Source: Olivibacter sitiensis DSM 17696 (GTDB lineage Bacteria > Bacteroidota > Bacteroidia > Sphingobacteriales > Sphingobacteriaceae). From it: a stretch of 52,878 nt of DNA. The position numbers and the translations under genes were made by a program. This document shows positions 7,954 to 17,001 of this stretch, in pieces. The DNA lies in the NCBI RefSeq assembly GCF_000427965.1, contig NZ_ATZA01000042.1, positions 1 to 52,878 of the forward strand, written 5' to 3'. Below the pieces are notes generated by a model, which saw only the letters and a program-made list of their open reading frames with translations, had not been told where the DNA came from and ran no database searches. The number at the start of each line of letters is the position of its first letter. Position 1 is the stretch's first letter.

Positions 7954-10149
7954 ATGACACTTTCGATATGGCGATACAGCCACTTAGCTTTGGCCGTATC
8001 TTCCTTTCTATTTCTTACACTTGCATCCGTTACGGGGGTAATCCTTGCCTTTCAGCCCCTCATTGAAAAATCACGGCCATACCATGTGGTTGGCTTTAAT
8101 GAGATGACGCTGGCAGAAAGTCTTCCATTGATCAGGAATAGCTATCCAGGTGTCAACGAACTTATAGTAGATGCCAACCAGTTTACACAGATAAAGGGCA
8201 TTGACGATGAAGGCAATGAGATAGCGGCCTACATAGACCCTAGTACAGGGCAGCTATTGGGTCCAGTGACCAAGGAAAGCGCTTTCTTTCAATGGGTGAC
8301 GGCATTGCATCGCTCTCTTTTTCTGCATCAAATAGGAAGATTTTTTGTGGGCCTCACTGCCTTTCTGCTGTTGTTTATCGCTCTTTCGGGAATCATGCTG
8401 GTGCTGCAACGTCAGAGAGGTCTTAAGCGGTTTTTCTCGCGTGTGGTGAAAGAGAATTTCGCTCAATACTATCATGTCATCCTTGGAAGGCTGTCACTGG
8501 TTCCCATCCTAATCATTGCTCTGACGGGTAGTTATCTGTCGCTGACCTATTTTGAGATCATCCCAAACAGGAACGTTTCTGCCGATGTTGATTTCGATGC
8601 CATAAGTTCCACACCGGAGAGAAACCCTGTCGATTTTCCCGTTTTCAAAGACATCCGGCTATCGGAGGTGCAGACCGTAGAATTTCCATTTTCGGACGAT
8701 CCCGAAGATTATTACACCCTTAAACTCAAAGATCGGGTAATTGCCGTAAATCAGATAACGGGCGATATCCTTAGCCAAGAACAGTACCCCTTGCCCGTAC
8801 TGTTGTCGGCACTGAGCCTCAACCTCCATACTGGCAGAACAAGTGCCTTATGGGCTATTGTATTAGCCATTGCTTCATGCAACATACTTTTTTTTATATA
8901 TTCTGGCTTTGCAATCACTTGGAAGCGCAGGGCCAATTTGGTGAAAAACAAATACCCCGCAGCCGAATGTCGCTTTATCATATTGGTTGGTTCCGAGAAC
9001 GGTTCCACCTTTCGTTTCGCAAATGCGATCCATAGGCACCTGCTTCAGCAAGGAGAGAAGAGCTTTATCGGAGAGTTGAATGTCTACACTGTTTTTCCGA
9101 AAGCAGCATACCTCATGGTGTTCACTTCTACCTACGGACTGGGAGAGGCTCCTTCCAATGCGGCAAATTTTTTCCGCTTGCTTGAGAAGCAGCCGCAAGA
9201 TCATCCTGTCCGTTATTCCGTGCTCGGTTTTGGTTCGCGGTCCTATAAGGATTTTTGCAAGTTTGCATTCGATGTAGACCAGTTGCTATCGCAGCAGGAA
9301 TGGGCAATTCCTTTGCTGGACATTCATACCGTTAATGATAGATCTCCTGCAGATTTTGGTGTCTGGGCAGAATCATGGGCACAACAGTCTGATATGCCTG
9401 TTTTAGTTATGTCTGAGCAACTTAGCGCAAATACGGAATGCTTAAAAGCATTCACTGTAACGGACAAGGTACAGCTCGATCAATCAGACGGCACTTTTCA
9501 GGTTCGTCTTCGTCCAAAAGGGAGAGTGAAGGTCACTTCTGGAGATTTGTTGGCCATTTACCCGGAAAATGACCATCGTGAACGCTTATATTCCATAGGG
9601 AAGGTAGAAGGCGAGATCCAGCTAAGCGTGCGACTGCATGCCAGTGGTCTGGGGTCTGGCTTTTTGCATCGCTTGGAATCTGGTGAACAAATCCGTGCGC
9701 GTATCGTCAACAATCCCCATTTCCATTTTCCAAAGAAGGCAGGGGAGGTGGTGATGATTTCCAATGGGACGGGTATCGCTCCTTTCTTGGGTATGGTAAG
9801 TCAGAACGCCGCCAAAAGGCCCTGTCACTTATATTGTGGTTTTCGCCACGCCTCTTCCTTTGCCATATATAGCGACTTCCTTGCTTCCAATAGCCATGCC
9901 GGTAGGCTGGGCCAACTTCACGTGGCTTTCTCCCGAGAAGGGGAAAAGCAATATGTGAGCGATTTGATAAACAGGGATATCGATTTCGTATTGGGCGTTT
10001 TGGGAAAAGGAGGCGTACTGATGATTTGCGGTTCCCTTTCCATGCAGAAAGATGTACTCGATCTGCTGGATTCCGTCTGCCAGAAAAAACTAGGTAAAAG
10101 TATCAGCTATTACCAGTCGCACGATCAGGTTTTGACCGATTGTTATTGA
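7954..10149 (+). CDS. PepSY membrane domain fused to flavodoxin/ferredoxin-reductase (sulfite-reductase-flavoprotein-like)
   Basis: This 731-residue protein should carry electrons from NADPH through FAD and FMN to the membrane or periplasm. The N-terminal half has about four membrane helices (near residues 13-35, 130-150, 180-200 and 300-325) with PepSY_TM features and the ALHRSLFLHQIGR helix. From about residue 340 comes a flavodoxin domain (LVGSENGST phosphate loop, FTSTYGLGEAP). An FAD/NADP reductase module follows (RLYSIG, SGFLHRL, then ISNGTGIAPF near 600, and GSLSMQKDV). In Bacteroidota such fusions occur with TonB receptors and ApbE in iron acquisition or flavin-based reduction. Here an ApbE gene converges from the other strand 91 bp away, supporting a shared flavin-related process. 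No TonB receptor is adjacent. Confidence 0.85.
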   Translation: MTLSIWRYSHLALAVSSFLFLTLASVTGVILAFQPLIEKSRPYHVVGFNEMTLAESLPLIRNSYPGVNELIVDANQFTQIKGIDDEGNEIAAYIDPSTGQLLGPVTKESAFFQWVTALHRSLFLHQIGRFFVGLTAFLLLFIALSGIMLVLQRQRGLKRFFSRVVKENFAQYYHVILGRLSLVPILIIALTGSYLSLTYFEIIPNRNVSADVDFDAISSTPERNPVDFPVFKDIRLSEVQTVEFPFSDDPEDYYTLKLKDRVIAVNQITGDILSQEQYPLPVLLSALSLNLHTGRTSALWAIVLAIASCNILFFIYSGFAITWKRRANLVKNKYPAAECRFIILVGSENGSTFRFANAIHRHLLQQGEKSFIGELNVYTVFPKAAYLMVFTSTYGLGEAPSNAANFFRLLEKQPQDHPVRYSVLGFGSRSYKDFCKFAFDVDQLLSQQEWAIPLLDIHTVNDRSPADFGVWAESWAQQSDMPVLVMSEQLSANTECLKAFTVTDKVQLDQSDGTFQVRLRPKGRVKVTSGDLLAIYPENDHRERLYSIGKVEGEIQLSVRLHASGLGSGFLHRLESGEQIRARIVNNPHFHFPKKAGEVVMISNGTGIAPFLGMVSQNAAKRPCHLYCGFRHASSFAIYSDFLASNSHAGRLGQLHVAFSREGEKQYVSDLINRDIDFVLGVLGKGGVLMICGSLSMQKDVLDLLDSVCQKKLGKSISYYQSHDQVLTDCY

Positions 10150-10240
10150 TGTTGGAGACTTTACGGGCACGCGCCACAGTCGCGCGCCAGTTTATGCAAG
10201 CTGAACATTCACCCACTGGTGCAGGCGTGTCGCATGTGTC

Positions 10241-11233
10241 TTAATATGGCAATTTCTGGTTTTCCGAGGCTATATTCGGTGTTGAAAAAACGGTGCCGTC
10301 ATCAGTAATGAGAATACATTTGTAATCTGGATATTGCTCCATCAGCGCCATTCCTTTGTCCTTTCCCAATACCATGATGGAAGTGCTGAATCCATTGGCA
10401 ACCTCAGCACTAGGACCAAATACCGTCACGCTGCATAGACCAGTGGCTGGATAACCGGTAGCCGGATTGATAATGTGCGAATACCTGATGCCATTGAATA
10501 CGACAAATTGCTCGTAGTTTCCCGAAGTAGTCACGGCTCCATGTGACAAGGGGACAACGGCCAAGATTGTGTCCTGTTCCATGGGATTGGCAATGCCAAC
10601 CAGCCAATCGCTCCCGTCGGGCTGTTTTCCCCATGCGCTCATGTCGCCGGAAGCGTTTATTATTCCCGCCTGGACGCCCATGGAAATCATCCTATCGCGA
10701 CAGTGGTCTGCGGCATAACCTTTTCCCGTGGCTCCAAACCCAATTTTCATGCCTTTTCGTTTCAGGAAAATGGTGCCGTTTTTTTTGTCTAGGATTACAT
10801 GCTTATAGCCCACCTTTTTCACCGATTTTTTAATGGCCTTCGCCGTGGGCATTTCCGTCATGCTCCCATCAAACTTCCAAACTCGCTCCATAGCCGCAAA
10901 ACTGATGTCGAAAGCACCTCCGGTGATTTCCGACACGTGAAGTGCCCGTTCGGTCAGTGCAAATACTTCGGGATCTACTTGTACCGGACGGATGCCTGCG
11001 TTTTTATTTACCTTTGATATCTGTGAATCGGGCTTCCAATCCGAGATCAGATTTTCTATTCGTGACACCTCGGCAATCACCGTATCGATATACCTTTCTG
11101 CAGAAAGGGAATCCTCGGCCACAATACTAATCTCAAAGCGGCTGCCCATTAGTTGGGTTACCCGTTTGCGTAATACTTGTGCGTTGGTGTTTGATACCAG
11201 GAAAATCAATAGGACAAATAGGGCCTCTTTCAT
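10241..11233 (-). CDS. apbE: ApbE-family FAD:protein FMN transferase
   Basis: The 330-residue product attaches FMN covalently to a threonine of target flavoproteins outside the cytoplasm, using FAD. A cleavable signal peptide is visible (MKEALFVLLIFLVSNTNAQ). Family motifs are GGAFDISF, GFGATGKGYAAD, NASGDMSAWG and HIINPATGYPA. The usual metal-binding aspartate of the A-D-A-x-(S/A)-T motif is replaced: the sequence reads VANGFSTSIMVLG, with Asn at about 280. This may weaken Mg binding or mark a subfamily. It converges with the PepSY/flavodoxin reductase. About 155 bp upstream lies the same palindrome-plus-TTGG promoter signature found before the permease array (see 11378-11462). Confidence 0.85.
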   Translation of the reverse strand: MKEALFVLLIFLVSNTNAQVLRKRVTQLMGSRFEISIVAEDSLSAERYIDTVIAEVSRIENLISDWKPDSQISKVNKNAGIRPVQVDPEVFALTERALHVSEITGGAFDISFAAMERVWKFDGSMTEMPTAKAIKKSVKKVGYKHVILDKKNGTIFLKRKGMKIGFGATGKGYAADHCRDRMISMGVQAGIINASGDMSAWGKQPDGSDWLVGIANPMEQDTILAVVPLSHGAVTTSGNYEQFVVFNGIRYSHIINPATGYPATGLCSVTVFGPSAEVANGFSTSIMVLGKDKGMALMEQYPDYKCILITDDGTVFSTPNIASENQKLPY

Positions 11234-11377
11234 TTAAAAATAAAATCAACTGTGATATGGCAACAAATAAGCCAATTCTGAAAACGAGTCTAAAGTTATA
11301 TAAATTGCTCGATTTATAGCAAGCAGGAAACTTACCACGTATAACTTCAACAATGTTAGTCTCCGATCAGCAAGTCC

Positions 11378-11462
11378 ACAACAAACTTTCCAATAACAAA
11401 AAACTACTTTTTCAGGGGGCAATGGTCGATTTACCATGGTAGTAAGTGTGCGAAATCGGACA
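11378..11462 (-). promoter_or_regulatory. Putative enhancer site and sigma-54-like promoter for apbE
   Basis: On the minus strand the palindrome at 11447-11462 (TGTGCG-AAAT-CGGACA as read on plus) is followed 57 bp away by TTGG at 11393-11390, whose GG is followed after exactly 10 nt by GT (11379-11378). The same layout is found before permease 4 and before the array ATPase. The predicted transcription start is near 11366, giving a leader of about 130 nt to the apbE start. Confidence 0.45.
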
Positions 11463-11542
11463 CCATTTGTACCTTATCGCACATAAAATATAAAACATGT
11501 TAAACCATTGTTGCCAAAGAAAATATACAAACTAAAAAATGT

Positions 11543-11550
11543 TATTTTTG
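11543..11550 (+). promoter_or_regulatory. -7 box before the PhnA-like gene
   Basis: TATTTTTG fits TAnnTTTG and lies 23 bp before the ATG at 11574, giving a leader of about 17 nt. The rest of 11234-11573 holds the divergent apbE control region and no gene. Confidence 0.5.
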
Positions 11551-11573
11551 CCGGCAAACAATGAACTAAAAAG

Positions 11574-12143
11574 ATGGATGAACTATTGCGAAGTAGGAGT
11601 GGAGGCAAATGTGAGTTGAGCCATGAGGAAGGCGAGCTCGTAGTCTATAGCGTATTGCCCGACAGTTATGCAGGTAATGAAGTACTGATTAGCAAATCCT
11701 TGCTTGGCCAGATAGATGGGAGTGAGGCGCTCCAAGCCGACGCATGGCGTTTTCTGCCCGATACCATGTGGAGCGAGGTGCCAGCGGTACAGGTCTTGGC
11801 CTGGCGCATGCTCAATCGCCTGAAAGGGGAGACCTGGGCCGCCGATGCGCTGGATATCCTTTACCTTGATGACGAAATGATGGAATGGGCTAAGGCGGTA
11901 GCCGATGACGATAATTCAATCGAAGCCGTCGTGCATAAGGATAGCAATGGCAATGTGCTTCAAAATGGCGATTCCGTGGTGCTGACAAAGACACTGGACG
12001 TTAAGGGAAGCAGCTTAAGTGCCAAATTGGGCACGGTAGTGAAAAATATTCGCTTGGTAGAAGAGAATGCTGAGCAGATAGAAGGCAGGGTAGAGGGACA
12101 GCTCATCGTGATTCTCACCAAATACCTGCGCAAGCAGCATTGA
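11574..12143 (+). CDS. PhnA/YjdM-like protein with altered zinc ribbon
   Basis: The C-terminal 70 residues have the PhnA domain pattern: DSNGNVLQNGDSVVLTKTLD, VKGSSLSAKLGTVVKNIRL, then a hydrophobic strand ending ILTKYLRKQ. The N-terminus aligns with the family's zinc ribbon (SGGKCELSHEEGELVVYSVLP), but the expected CxxC is reduced to one Cys (CELSH), so zinc binding there is probably lost. Residues 50-115 are an acidic insert with tryptophans (VQVLAWRMLNRLKGETWAAD), also seen in longer family members. Despite its name, PhnA's cellular role is poorly defined; cytoplasmic. It is followed by a large inverted repeat and then the PanE-like gene. Confidence 0.7.
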   Translation: MDELLRSRSGGKCELSHEEGELVVYSVLPDSYAGNEVLISKSLLGQIDGSEALQADAWRFLPDTMWSEVPAVQVLAWRMLNRLKGETWAADALDILYLDDEMMEWAKAVADDDNSIEAVVHKDSNGNVLQNGDSVVLTKTLDVKGSSLSAKLGTVVKNIRLVEENAEQIEGRVEGQLIVILTKYLRKQH

Positions 12144-12145
12144 GA

Positions 12146-12262
12146 TACAAAATAACTTCCCGACTTTCTTCTGAAAACTTCACCAAAGTTGTGCGCAAAG
12201 GCCATAGCGCTAGCAAACTTTGGTAAAGTTCTTAAGCTTCGAATTAGGGAAGTTATTTTGTA
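12146..12262. repeat. 117-bp nested inverted repeat
   Basis: Outer arms of 16 bp match perfectly (12146-12161 with 12247-12262, arm TACAAAATAACTTCCC). Inner arms of 15 bp match with one mismatch (12176-12190 with 12216-12230, arm AACTTCACCAAAGTT). The loop contains GCGC..GCGC. The whole can fold into one long interrupted hairpin. It starts 3 bp after the phnA-like stop and ends 15 bp before the panE-like start. Candidates are a bidirectional terminator, a MITE-like insertion, or a structured leader for the following gene. Confidence 0.7.
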
Positions 12263-12276
12263 AGATTACTATAGAT

Positions 12277-13215
12277 ATGAGACTTGAGACATCAACGATA
12301 AAACGAGTATATTTTCTTGGCTTGGGAGCTTTGGGTACCATGTATGCCTCCAAATTGCATACCTATAACAGCGACTTGGTCAAAGTAGTAGTAGACGAAG
12401 ACCGTAAACGGGATTATGAGAAAGAAGCGATTCTGGTCAATGACATTCCGTACCATTTTTCTTTTATCACTCCAGCCAGCGATGAACCTGCTGCCGATCT
12501 GATCATCGTAGCCGTCAAGCAACATCATTTGGAGGCAGCGTTGCCGTTGGTAGCGCCATTTGTGAGCGAAGGAACGACCATCTTGTCTCTGCTCAATGGG
12601 ATTTCCAGTGAGGCGGTCATTGCCGATCATTTTGGCCAGGAACATATTCTATATGCCTTTGGTTTGCAGATGGATGCCTTGCGTATAGGTAGGCAGGTAA
12701 ACTATGCACACATGGGATACATTGTATTTGGAGAAAAGGATAATAGTATAAGTGATCGGGTAAATGCTGTTAAGGAATTATTGGGCAATGCCGGTATACC
12801 TTATCAAGTGCCGCCAGACATATTGAAAGCCATGTGGTTCAAATTTATGCTCAATGTAGCCGTCAATCAGGTTTCTGCCCTGCTGGAACTGCCTTTCAAA
12901 GTTTTTCGGGATATTGAAAATGCACGGCAGCTTTTGGTGCTAGCTGCTAAGGAAGTGCAGGCCATTGCCAATAAGAAAGGTATTGACCTTCTTGATGAAG
13001 ATATAAACAAAATGGTGGAAATCGTTGTTGGCTTATATCCGGAAGGCAAAACATCCATGTTGCAGGATGTGGAAGCCAAAAGGGCTACTGAACTGGCTAT
13101 TTTTGCAGGTGAAGTGCGGCGGCAGGGAGAGCTATTCCACGTTTCTACACCAATTAATGATTTTCTCTACCATGCACTTAGTCTAAAGGAAAAGTCCTAT
13201 TTATTGCATCGTTAA
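12277..13215 (+). CDS. 2-dehydropantoate 2-reductase-like (ketopantoate reductase family)
   Basis: This 312-residue protein reduces ketopantoate or a related 2-oxoacid with NADPH; in the pantothenate pathway the product is pantoate. The Rossmann motif is at the N-terminus (VYFLGLGALGTMYASKL). The family's catalytic lysine segment is seen as KAMWFKFMLNVAVNQVSALL, and the C-terminal SMLQDVEAKRATE segment matches the conserved SSMLQDxxxGRxTE motif. I start it at the ATG at 12277 (MRLETSTIKR); a TTG at 12220 would lie inside the inverted repeat. No other pantothenate gene is nearby, so the substrate may be another 2-oxoacid; many genomes hold several paralogues. Confidence 0.8.
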   Translation: MRLETSTIKRVYFLGLGALGTMYASKLHTYNSDLVKVVVDEDRKRDYEKEAILVNDIPYHFSFITPASDEPAADLIIVAVKQHHLEAALPLVAPFVSEGTTILSLLNGISSEAVIADHFGQEHILYAFGLQMDALRIGRQVNYAHMGYIVFGEKDNSISDRVNAVKELLGNAGIPYQVPPDILKAMWFKFMLNVAVNQVSALLELPFKVFRDIENARQLLVLAAKEVQAIANKKGIDLLDEDINKMVEIVVGLYPEGKTSMLQDVEAKRATELAIFAGEVRRQGELFHVSTPINDFLYHALSLKEKSYLLHR

Positions 13216-13237
13216 GACTATTTAACAGTAGGATGCT

Positions 13238-13245
13238 TACCTTTG
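13238..13245 (+). promoter_or_regulatory. -7 box before the DUF4197 gene
   Basis: TACCTTTG is a perfect TAnnTTTG box, 33 bp before the ATG at 13278. It excludes an upstream in-frame start at 13233, which would precede the promoter. Confidence 0.6.
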
Positions 13246-13277
13246 CAACAATATATCTATACAAATATAAGACGAAA

Positions 13278-14057
13278 ATGACGATCGGAAAGAAATCTAT
13301 TTTAGCGTTACTACTGGTGGGAGCATGTAGCTTTTCAACTTTGCGCGCACAAAGTATATTGGATAAGTTGAAAAAAGCTGCCAGCAGTGCCACCACAAGC
13401 ACCGATAGCAGCACTGAAAGTACATCGAAAAATTCAGCTGCGCTGGATGGCCTATCTACGACCGATGTTTCCAGTGCCTTGAAGCAAGCCCTGAATATAG
13501 GGGTAAGTGAAGGAATTGAGAAATTGGGAGCAGAGGACGGTTTTTACAAGAATGCCTTGACGAAGATATTACTGCCTGAGCAATTGCGGAAAGTGGAAAC
13601 GACTTTGAGGTCGGTAGGTTTGGGATCCCTGGCTGATAGGGGTATCTTATTACTTAATCGTGCGGCGGAAGATGCCGTGAAGGAGGGCGCTCCCATCTTT
13701 GCCAATGCCATCACGTCAATGAGTTTCGACGATGCTAAGCAGATTCTCCTTGGAGACAGTATCGCCGCTACAAGTTATCTGAAAACAAAGACTTCCGAGC
13801 AACTCTTTACCGCATTTGAGCCCAAGGTGGAAAATTCCCTGGGCAAAGTAGGGGCAGATAAGGCATGGGAGCAGATGATTACGCAATACAACACAATTGC
13901 CAGACAAGACATAAATACCGACTTGAATGCCTACGTGACCGAACAAACCGTCAACGGCGTTTTCAAAATGGTAGCCGAAAAGGAAAGCGGGATACGCAAC
14001 AATTCCGTGTTTCGCACCACTTCCCTTTTGAAAAATGTCTTTGGCGCTCTGGATTAA
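13278..14057 (+). CDS. DUF4197 family secreted protein
   Basis: The 259-residue product has a signal peptide (MTIGKKSILALLLVGACSFS, cleavage after about LRAQ) and is exported to the periplasm or anchored there. A serine/threonine-rich linker (about 35-60) precedes the DUF4197 domain: GLSTTDVSSALKQALNIGVS, GFYKNALTKILLPEQL, LNRAAEDAVKEGAPIF, and a C-terminal TVNGVFKMVAEKESGIR. The family is widespread and uncharacterised, all-helical. The start follows a clear -7 box, and a strong hairpin terminator follows the stop, so it is probably a single-gene transcript. No partner is suggested by neighbours. Confidence 0.85.
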   Translation: MTIGKKSILALLLVGACSFSTLRAQSILDKLKKAASSATTSTDSSTESTSKNSAALDGLSTTDVSSALKQALNIGVSEGIEKLGAEDGFYKNALTKILLPEQLRKVETTLRSVGLGSLADRGILLLNRAAEDAVKEGAPIFANAITSMSFDDAKQILLGDSIAATSYLKTKTSEQLFTAFEPKVENSLGKVGADKAWEQMITQYNTIARQDINTDLNAYVTEQTVNGVFKMVAEKESGIRNNSVFRTTSLLKNVFGALD

Positions 14058-14080
14058 TCTGTAGCACATAGAAAAAACAC

Positions 14081-14137
14081 AAATATCTCTTTATCATGCG
14101 GTTTTCACGTCGCATCGATAAGGGGATATTTCTTTTT
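14081..14137 (+). terminator. Rho-independent terminator after the DUF4197 gene
   Basis: An imperfect stem pairs 14081-14100 with 14111-14131 (AAATATCtCtTTATC...GATAAgGgGATATTT), with a 10-nt loop and a following T-rich run TTCTTTTTA. It lies 24 bp past the stop codon. Confidence 0.75.
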
Positions 14138-14269
14138 AGACTGATCTTCTAGCATGAAATCAGGGAACTCAAAACGGCATAAAATTCAATATTTGCCCCT
14201 TTTTATTCGTGTTTGCCCACTTTTTTGATTATATTAGCAGCTTCCATGAACTAAATGATATTCCATTAG

Positions 14270-16579
14270 ATGTTAATAGCTGTACTAGCAGGACTAATTA
14301 TTTCTATATTGTTTATTCCTCTGGGCAAGTACTTCAAAGGGCGTTTGTCCGTGACGATAGCACTGCTCCCAATAGGTCTGTTTCTATACTTTCTTAGTTT
14401 TGTGCCCCAAATAGCGGATGGGAAAACCTTTTCGTTCCATTATGATTGGATTCCTTCCCTTGGTGTCAATTTCGATTTTTACTTGGATGGCCTTGCCCTG
14501 CTATTCGTTATGCTTATAACGGGTATTGGTTCCTTGGTTTTCCTTTATGCGTCGCCTTATTTAAAAGGACACAAGTACCTCGATCGTTTCTATGGCTACC
14601 TGAGCTTATTCATGGCATCTATGGTGGGGCTGGTGCTATCAGACAATGTGTTGCTGCTTTTTATCTTTTGGGAACTCACCAGTATCAGTTCGTTTTTCTT
14701 GATAGGCTTTAATAATGAACAGGCAGATTCGCGTAAAAGCGCCATGATTGCGCTGGGGATAACAGGTGGGGGAGGTTTTCTGCTGATGGCAGGATTGGTG
14801 TTAATGGGGTACTTGTCAGGTACTTATTCGATACAAGCAATGCTGACGTCCGCTGCGATGCTGAAAGGGCATGCGCTATACGGACTCATCTTGTTTTTTG
14901 TGTTTGCCGGAGCGTTTACGAAATCTGCCCAATTTCCATTTCATTTTTGGTTGCCGGGGGCGATGAAGGCACCTACGCCTGTTTCCGCTTACCTGCATTC
15001 TGCTACGATGGTAAAGGCAGGGGTATATATCTTGGCTAGACTTTTTCCGGTTCTTGGTGGCACGGACTATTGGACCTATCCTTTGGTCATTGTGGGAGGC
15101 TTCACAATGCTGTATGCGGCTTTCCATTCTATCTTTCGTACGGATCTCAAGGGCGTATTGGCCTATTCTACTATAGCAGCCTTAGGTATTCTGGTTTTCC
15201 TTATAGGAATAGGGACGAAGGAGTCCTTGCTTGCGGCGTCTGCGTTTGTGTTGGTGCACGCGCTCTACAAGGCGGCTTTGTTTTTGATGACCGGGGTCAT
15301 TGATCACGAGACGGGTACTAGAGATATAACACGCTTGGCGGGTCTGCGCAAGGTAATGATGCCCTTGGCTATTGCAGGTTTGCTGGCAGCATTGTCAAGT
15401 GCCGGCCTTCCTTCCACCTTCGGTTTTATCGGTAAGGATCTCATATACGAAGCTACTTTGCACACGCAGGGAATATGGAGCATGGTACTGACGGCGCTTG
15501 CGCTCATAACCAATGTCTTGCTGTTATATGCGGGATTTCTGGCCGGTATAAAACCTTTTTCGGGCAAACTTCCAGAAGAATATAGCCACGTCCACCTTCC
15601 GCACTGGTTGATGTGGGCACCGCCATTGCTCTTGGGAATCTTAGGGCTTGTCTTTGGCTGTTTTCCATTTTTAATAGACAACAGCCTTGTCAATCCGGCC
15701 GCTCGGGCTATAGCCAACGCAAGGATAGACGCTTCCTTAAAATTGTGGCACGGCTTTAATATCATCCTACTACTAAGTGGTATTACCTTGTTTTTGGGCA
15801 CTTTGCTTTATCTATTTCGTAAGCCCACCGCCAAAGGCATGGCCGAATTGGCAAGGTTTGATCGCTTTTCGCCACAAACGATATTTGCCAAATCGGCTCT
15901 GTGGACACAGCAGGTGGCTACCTGGTATTCCAATATTATGCTGAATGGCTATTTGAGGGTCTATCTAAGACGTATCATTGTGTTTGCCGTCCTTTTACTG
16001 GGCTATAAGCTCATAGTAGGGGGACATATCTATATCGATTGGTCGAAAGTCTCGTCCGTAGATATTTATGATGTGGTGGTCTTGGGTATCTTGATAGGTG
16101 CAATAGTCCTTACGGTGGTTACCCCGTCACGACTGACTGCCATAGTGGCCATGAGCGTAGTGGGCTATTGCATCTGTTTGTTCTTCGTCTTTTATAGCGC
16201 TCCAGATTTGGCAATCACGCAATTTACCATAGATACGTTGACGGTAGTGCTGTTTGTGTTGGTTCTTTTCCGTTTACCTCCCTTTCTTAATCTGGCCAAC
16301 AAAAGAGCCAAAACCATTGACGGGATCGTGGCAGGCTCTTTCGGTATTGTTATTTCTCTAATAGCCTTGCAGGTGCTAAATGGCCCTGTCAATCACGAGG
16401 TTAGCGAGTTTTATGGAGACAATGCTTATAAGCTTGCCAAAGGGAAAAATGTGGTTAACGTTATCCTGGTAGACTTTAGGGGCATAGACACGATGTTTGA
16501 GATCGTCGTACTTGGTATAGCGGCCATTGGGGTGTATAGTTTGTTGAAGTTAAGGCTAAAACCTTCTGAAAAAGAATAA
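14270..16579 (+). CDS. mrpA: Mrp antiporter subunit A
   Basis: This 769-residue membrane protein is the largest subunit of the Mrp Na+(or K+)/H+ antiporter, homologous to complex I subunit NuoL. About 20 membrane helices are visible. The NuoL-like core includes FIFWELTSISSFFLIG, the helix with KSAQFPFHFWLPGAMKAPTPVSAYLHSATMVKAG (Lys and His residues of the proton path; read 14920-15020) and the broken-helix region near LPSTFGFIGKDLIYE. The C-terminal ~170 residues carry the extra MrpA-specific part (SAPDLAITQFTIDTLTVVLF, then DFRGIDTMFEIVVLGIAAIG). It starts the seven-gene operon; subunit B begins 3 bp after its stop. The complex exports Na+ in exchange for protons and supports alkaline and salt tolerance. 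Confidence 0.95.
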   Translation: MLIAVLAGLIISILFIPLGKYFKGRLSVTIALLPIGLFLYFLSFVPQIADGKTFSFHYDWIPSLGVNFDFYLDGLALLFVMLITGIGSLVFLYASPYLKGHKYLDRFYGYLSLFMASMVGLVLSDNVLLLFIFWELTSISSFFLIGFNNEQADSRKSAMIALGITGGGGFLLMAGLVLMGYLSGTYSIQAMLTSAAMLKGHALYGLILFFVFAGAFTKSAQFPFHFWLPGAMKAPTPVSAYLHSATMVKAGVYILARLFPVLGGTDYWTYPLVIVGGFTMLYAAFHSIFRTDLKGVLAYSTIAALGILVFLIGIGTKESLLAASAFVLVHALYKAALFLMTGVIDHETGTRDITRLAGLRKVMMPLAIAGLLAALSSAGLPSTFGFIGKDLIYEATLHTQGIWSMVLTALALITNVLLLYAGFLAGIKPFSGKLPEEYSHVHLPHWLMWAPPLLLGILGLVFGCFPFLIDNSLVNPAARAIANARIDASLKLWHGFNIILLLSGITLFLGTLLYLFRKPTAKGMAELARFDRFSPQTIFAKSALWTQQVATWYSNIMLNGYLRVYLRRIIVFAVLLLGYKLIVGGHIYIDWSKVSSVDIYDVVVLGILIGAIVLTVVTPSRLTAIVAMSVVGYCICLFFVFYSAPDLAITQFTIDTLTVVLFVLVLFRLPPFLNLANKRAKTIDGIVAGSFGIVISLIALQVLNGPVNHEVSEFYGDNAYKLAKGKNVVNVILVDFRGIDTMFEIVVLGIAAIGVYSLLKLRLKPSEKE

Positions 16580-16582
16580 GTA

Positions 16583-16996
16583 ATGAAGAGTACTATTTTA
16601 AAAACGGCATCGAGTTATCTCTTGCCAATCTTATTGTTGTTCTCCGTCTTCATCCTGCTGCGCGGGCATTACTATCCCGGTGGTGGTTTCGTGGGAGGAC
16701 TGGTAGCGGCAATAGCTTTCGTGCTGCATAGTTTTACGCACGGGACCGAAAACACGTTGAAATTGCTGCGTACTCATCCCGGTAGCCTAATTCCGGTTGG
16801 CTTAGGCCTATCTACCCTGAGTATGCTAGCTCCGTTGTTTTCTGACCTGCCCGTGATGACTGGTTTATGGTTTGAGGAACCTGTACCCGTAATAGGGATG
16901 ATTGGGTCTGCCTTGTTTTTTGATCTTGGTGTCTACTTTCTGGTGGTGGGCATTGTTCTCACCATTCTGTTTACAATATCTGTGTACAGCGAATAG
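16583..16996 (+). CDS. mrpB: Mrp antiporter subunit B
   Basis: A 137-residue subunit with four predicted helices. Family hallmarks are the N-terminal [21 protein letters not shown] segment (16640-16710) and the hydrophobic C-terminus [17 protein letters not shown]. It packs against the C-terminal part of MrpA in known Mrp structures and is needed for complex stability and activity. It begins 3 bp after mrpA and ends 5 bp before mrpC, consistent with one transcript and translational coupling. Confidence 0.93.
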   Translation: MKSTILKTASSYLLPILLLFSVFILLRGHYYPGGGFVGGLVAAIAFVLHSFTHGTENTLKLLRTHPGSLIPVGLGLSTLSMLAPLFSDLPVMTGLWFEEPVPVIGMIGSALFFDLGVYFLVVGIVLTILFTISVYSE

Positions 16997-17001
16997 CGAT
17001 T

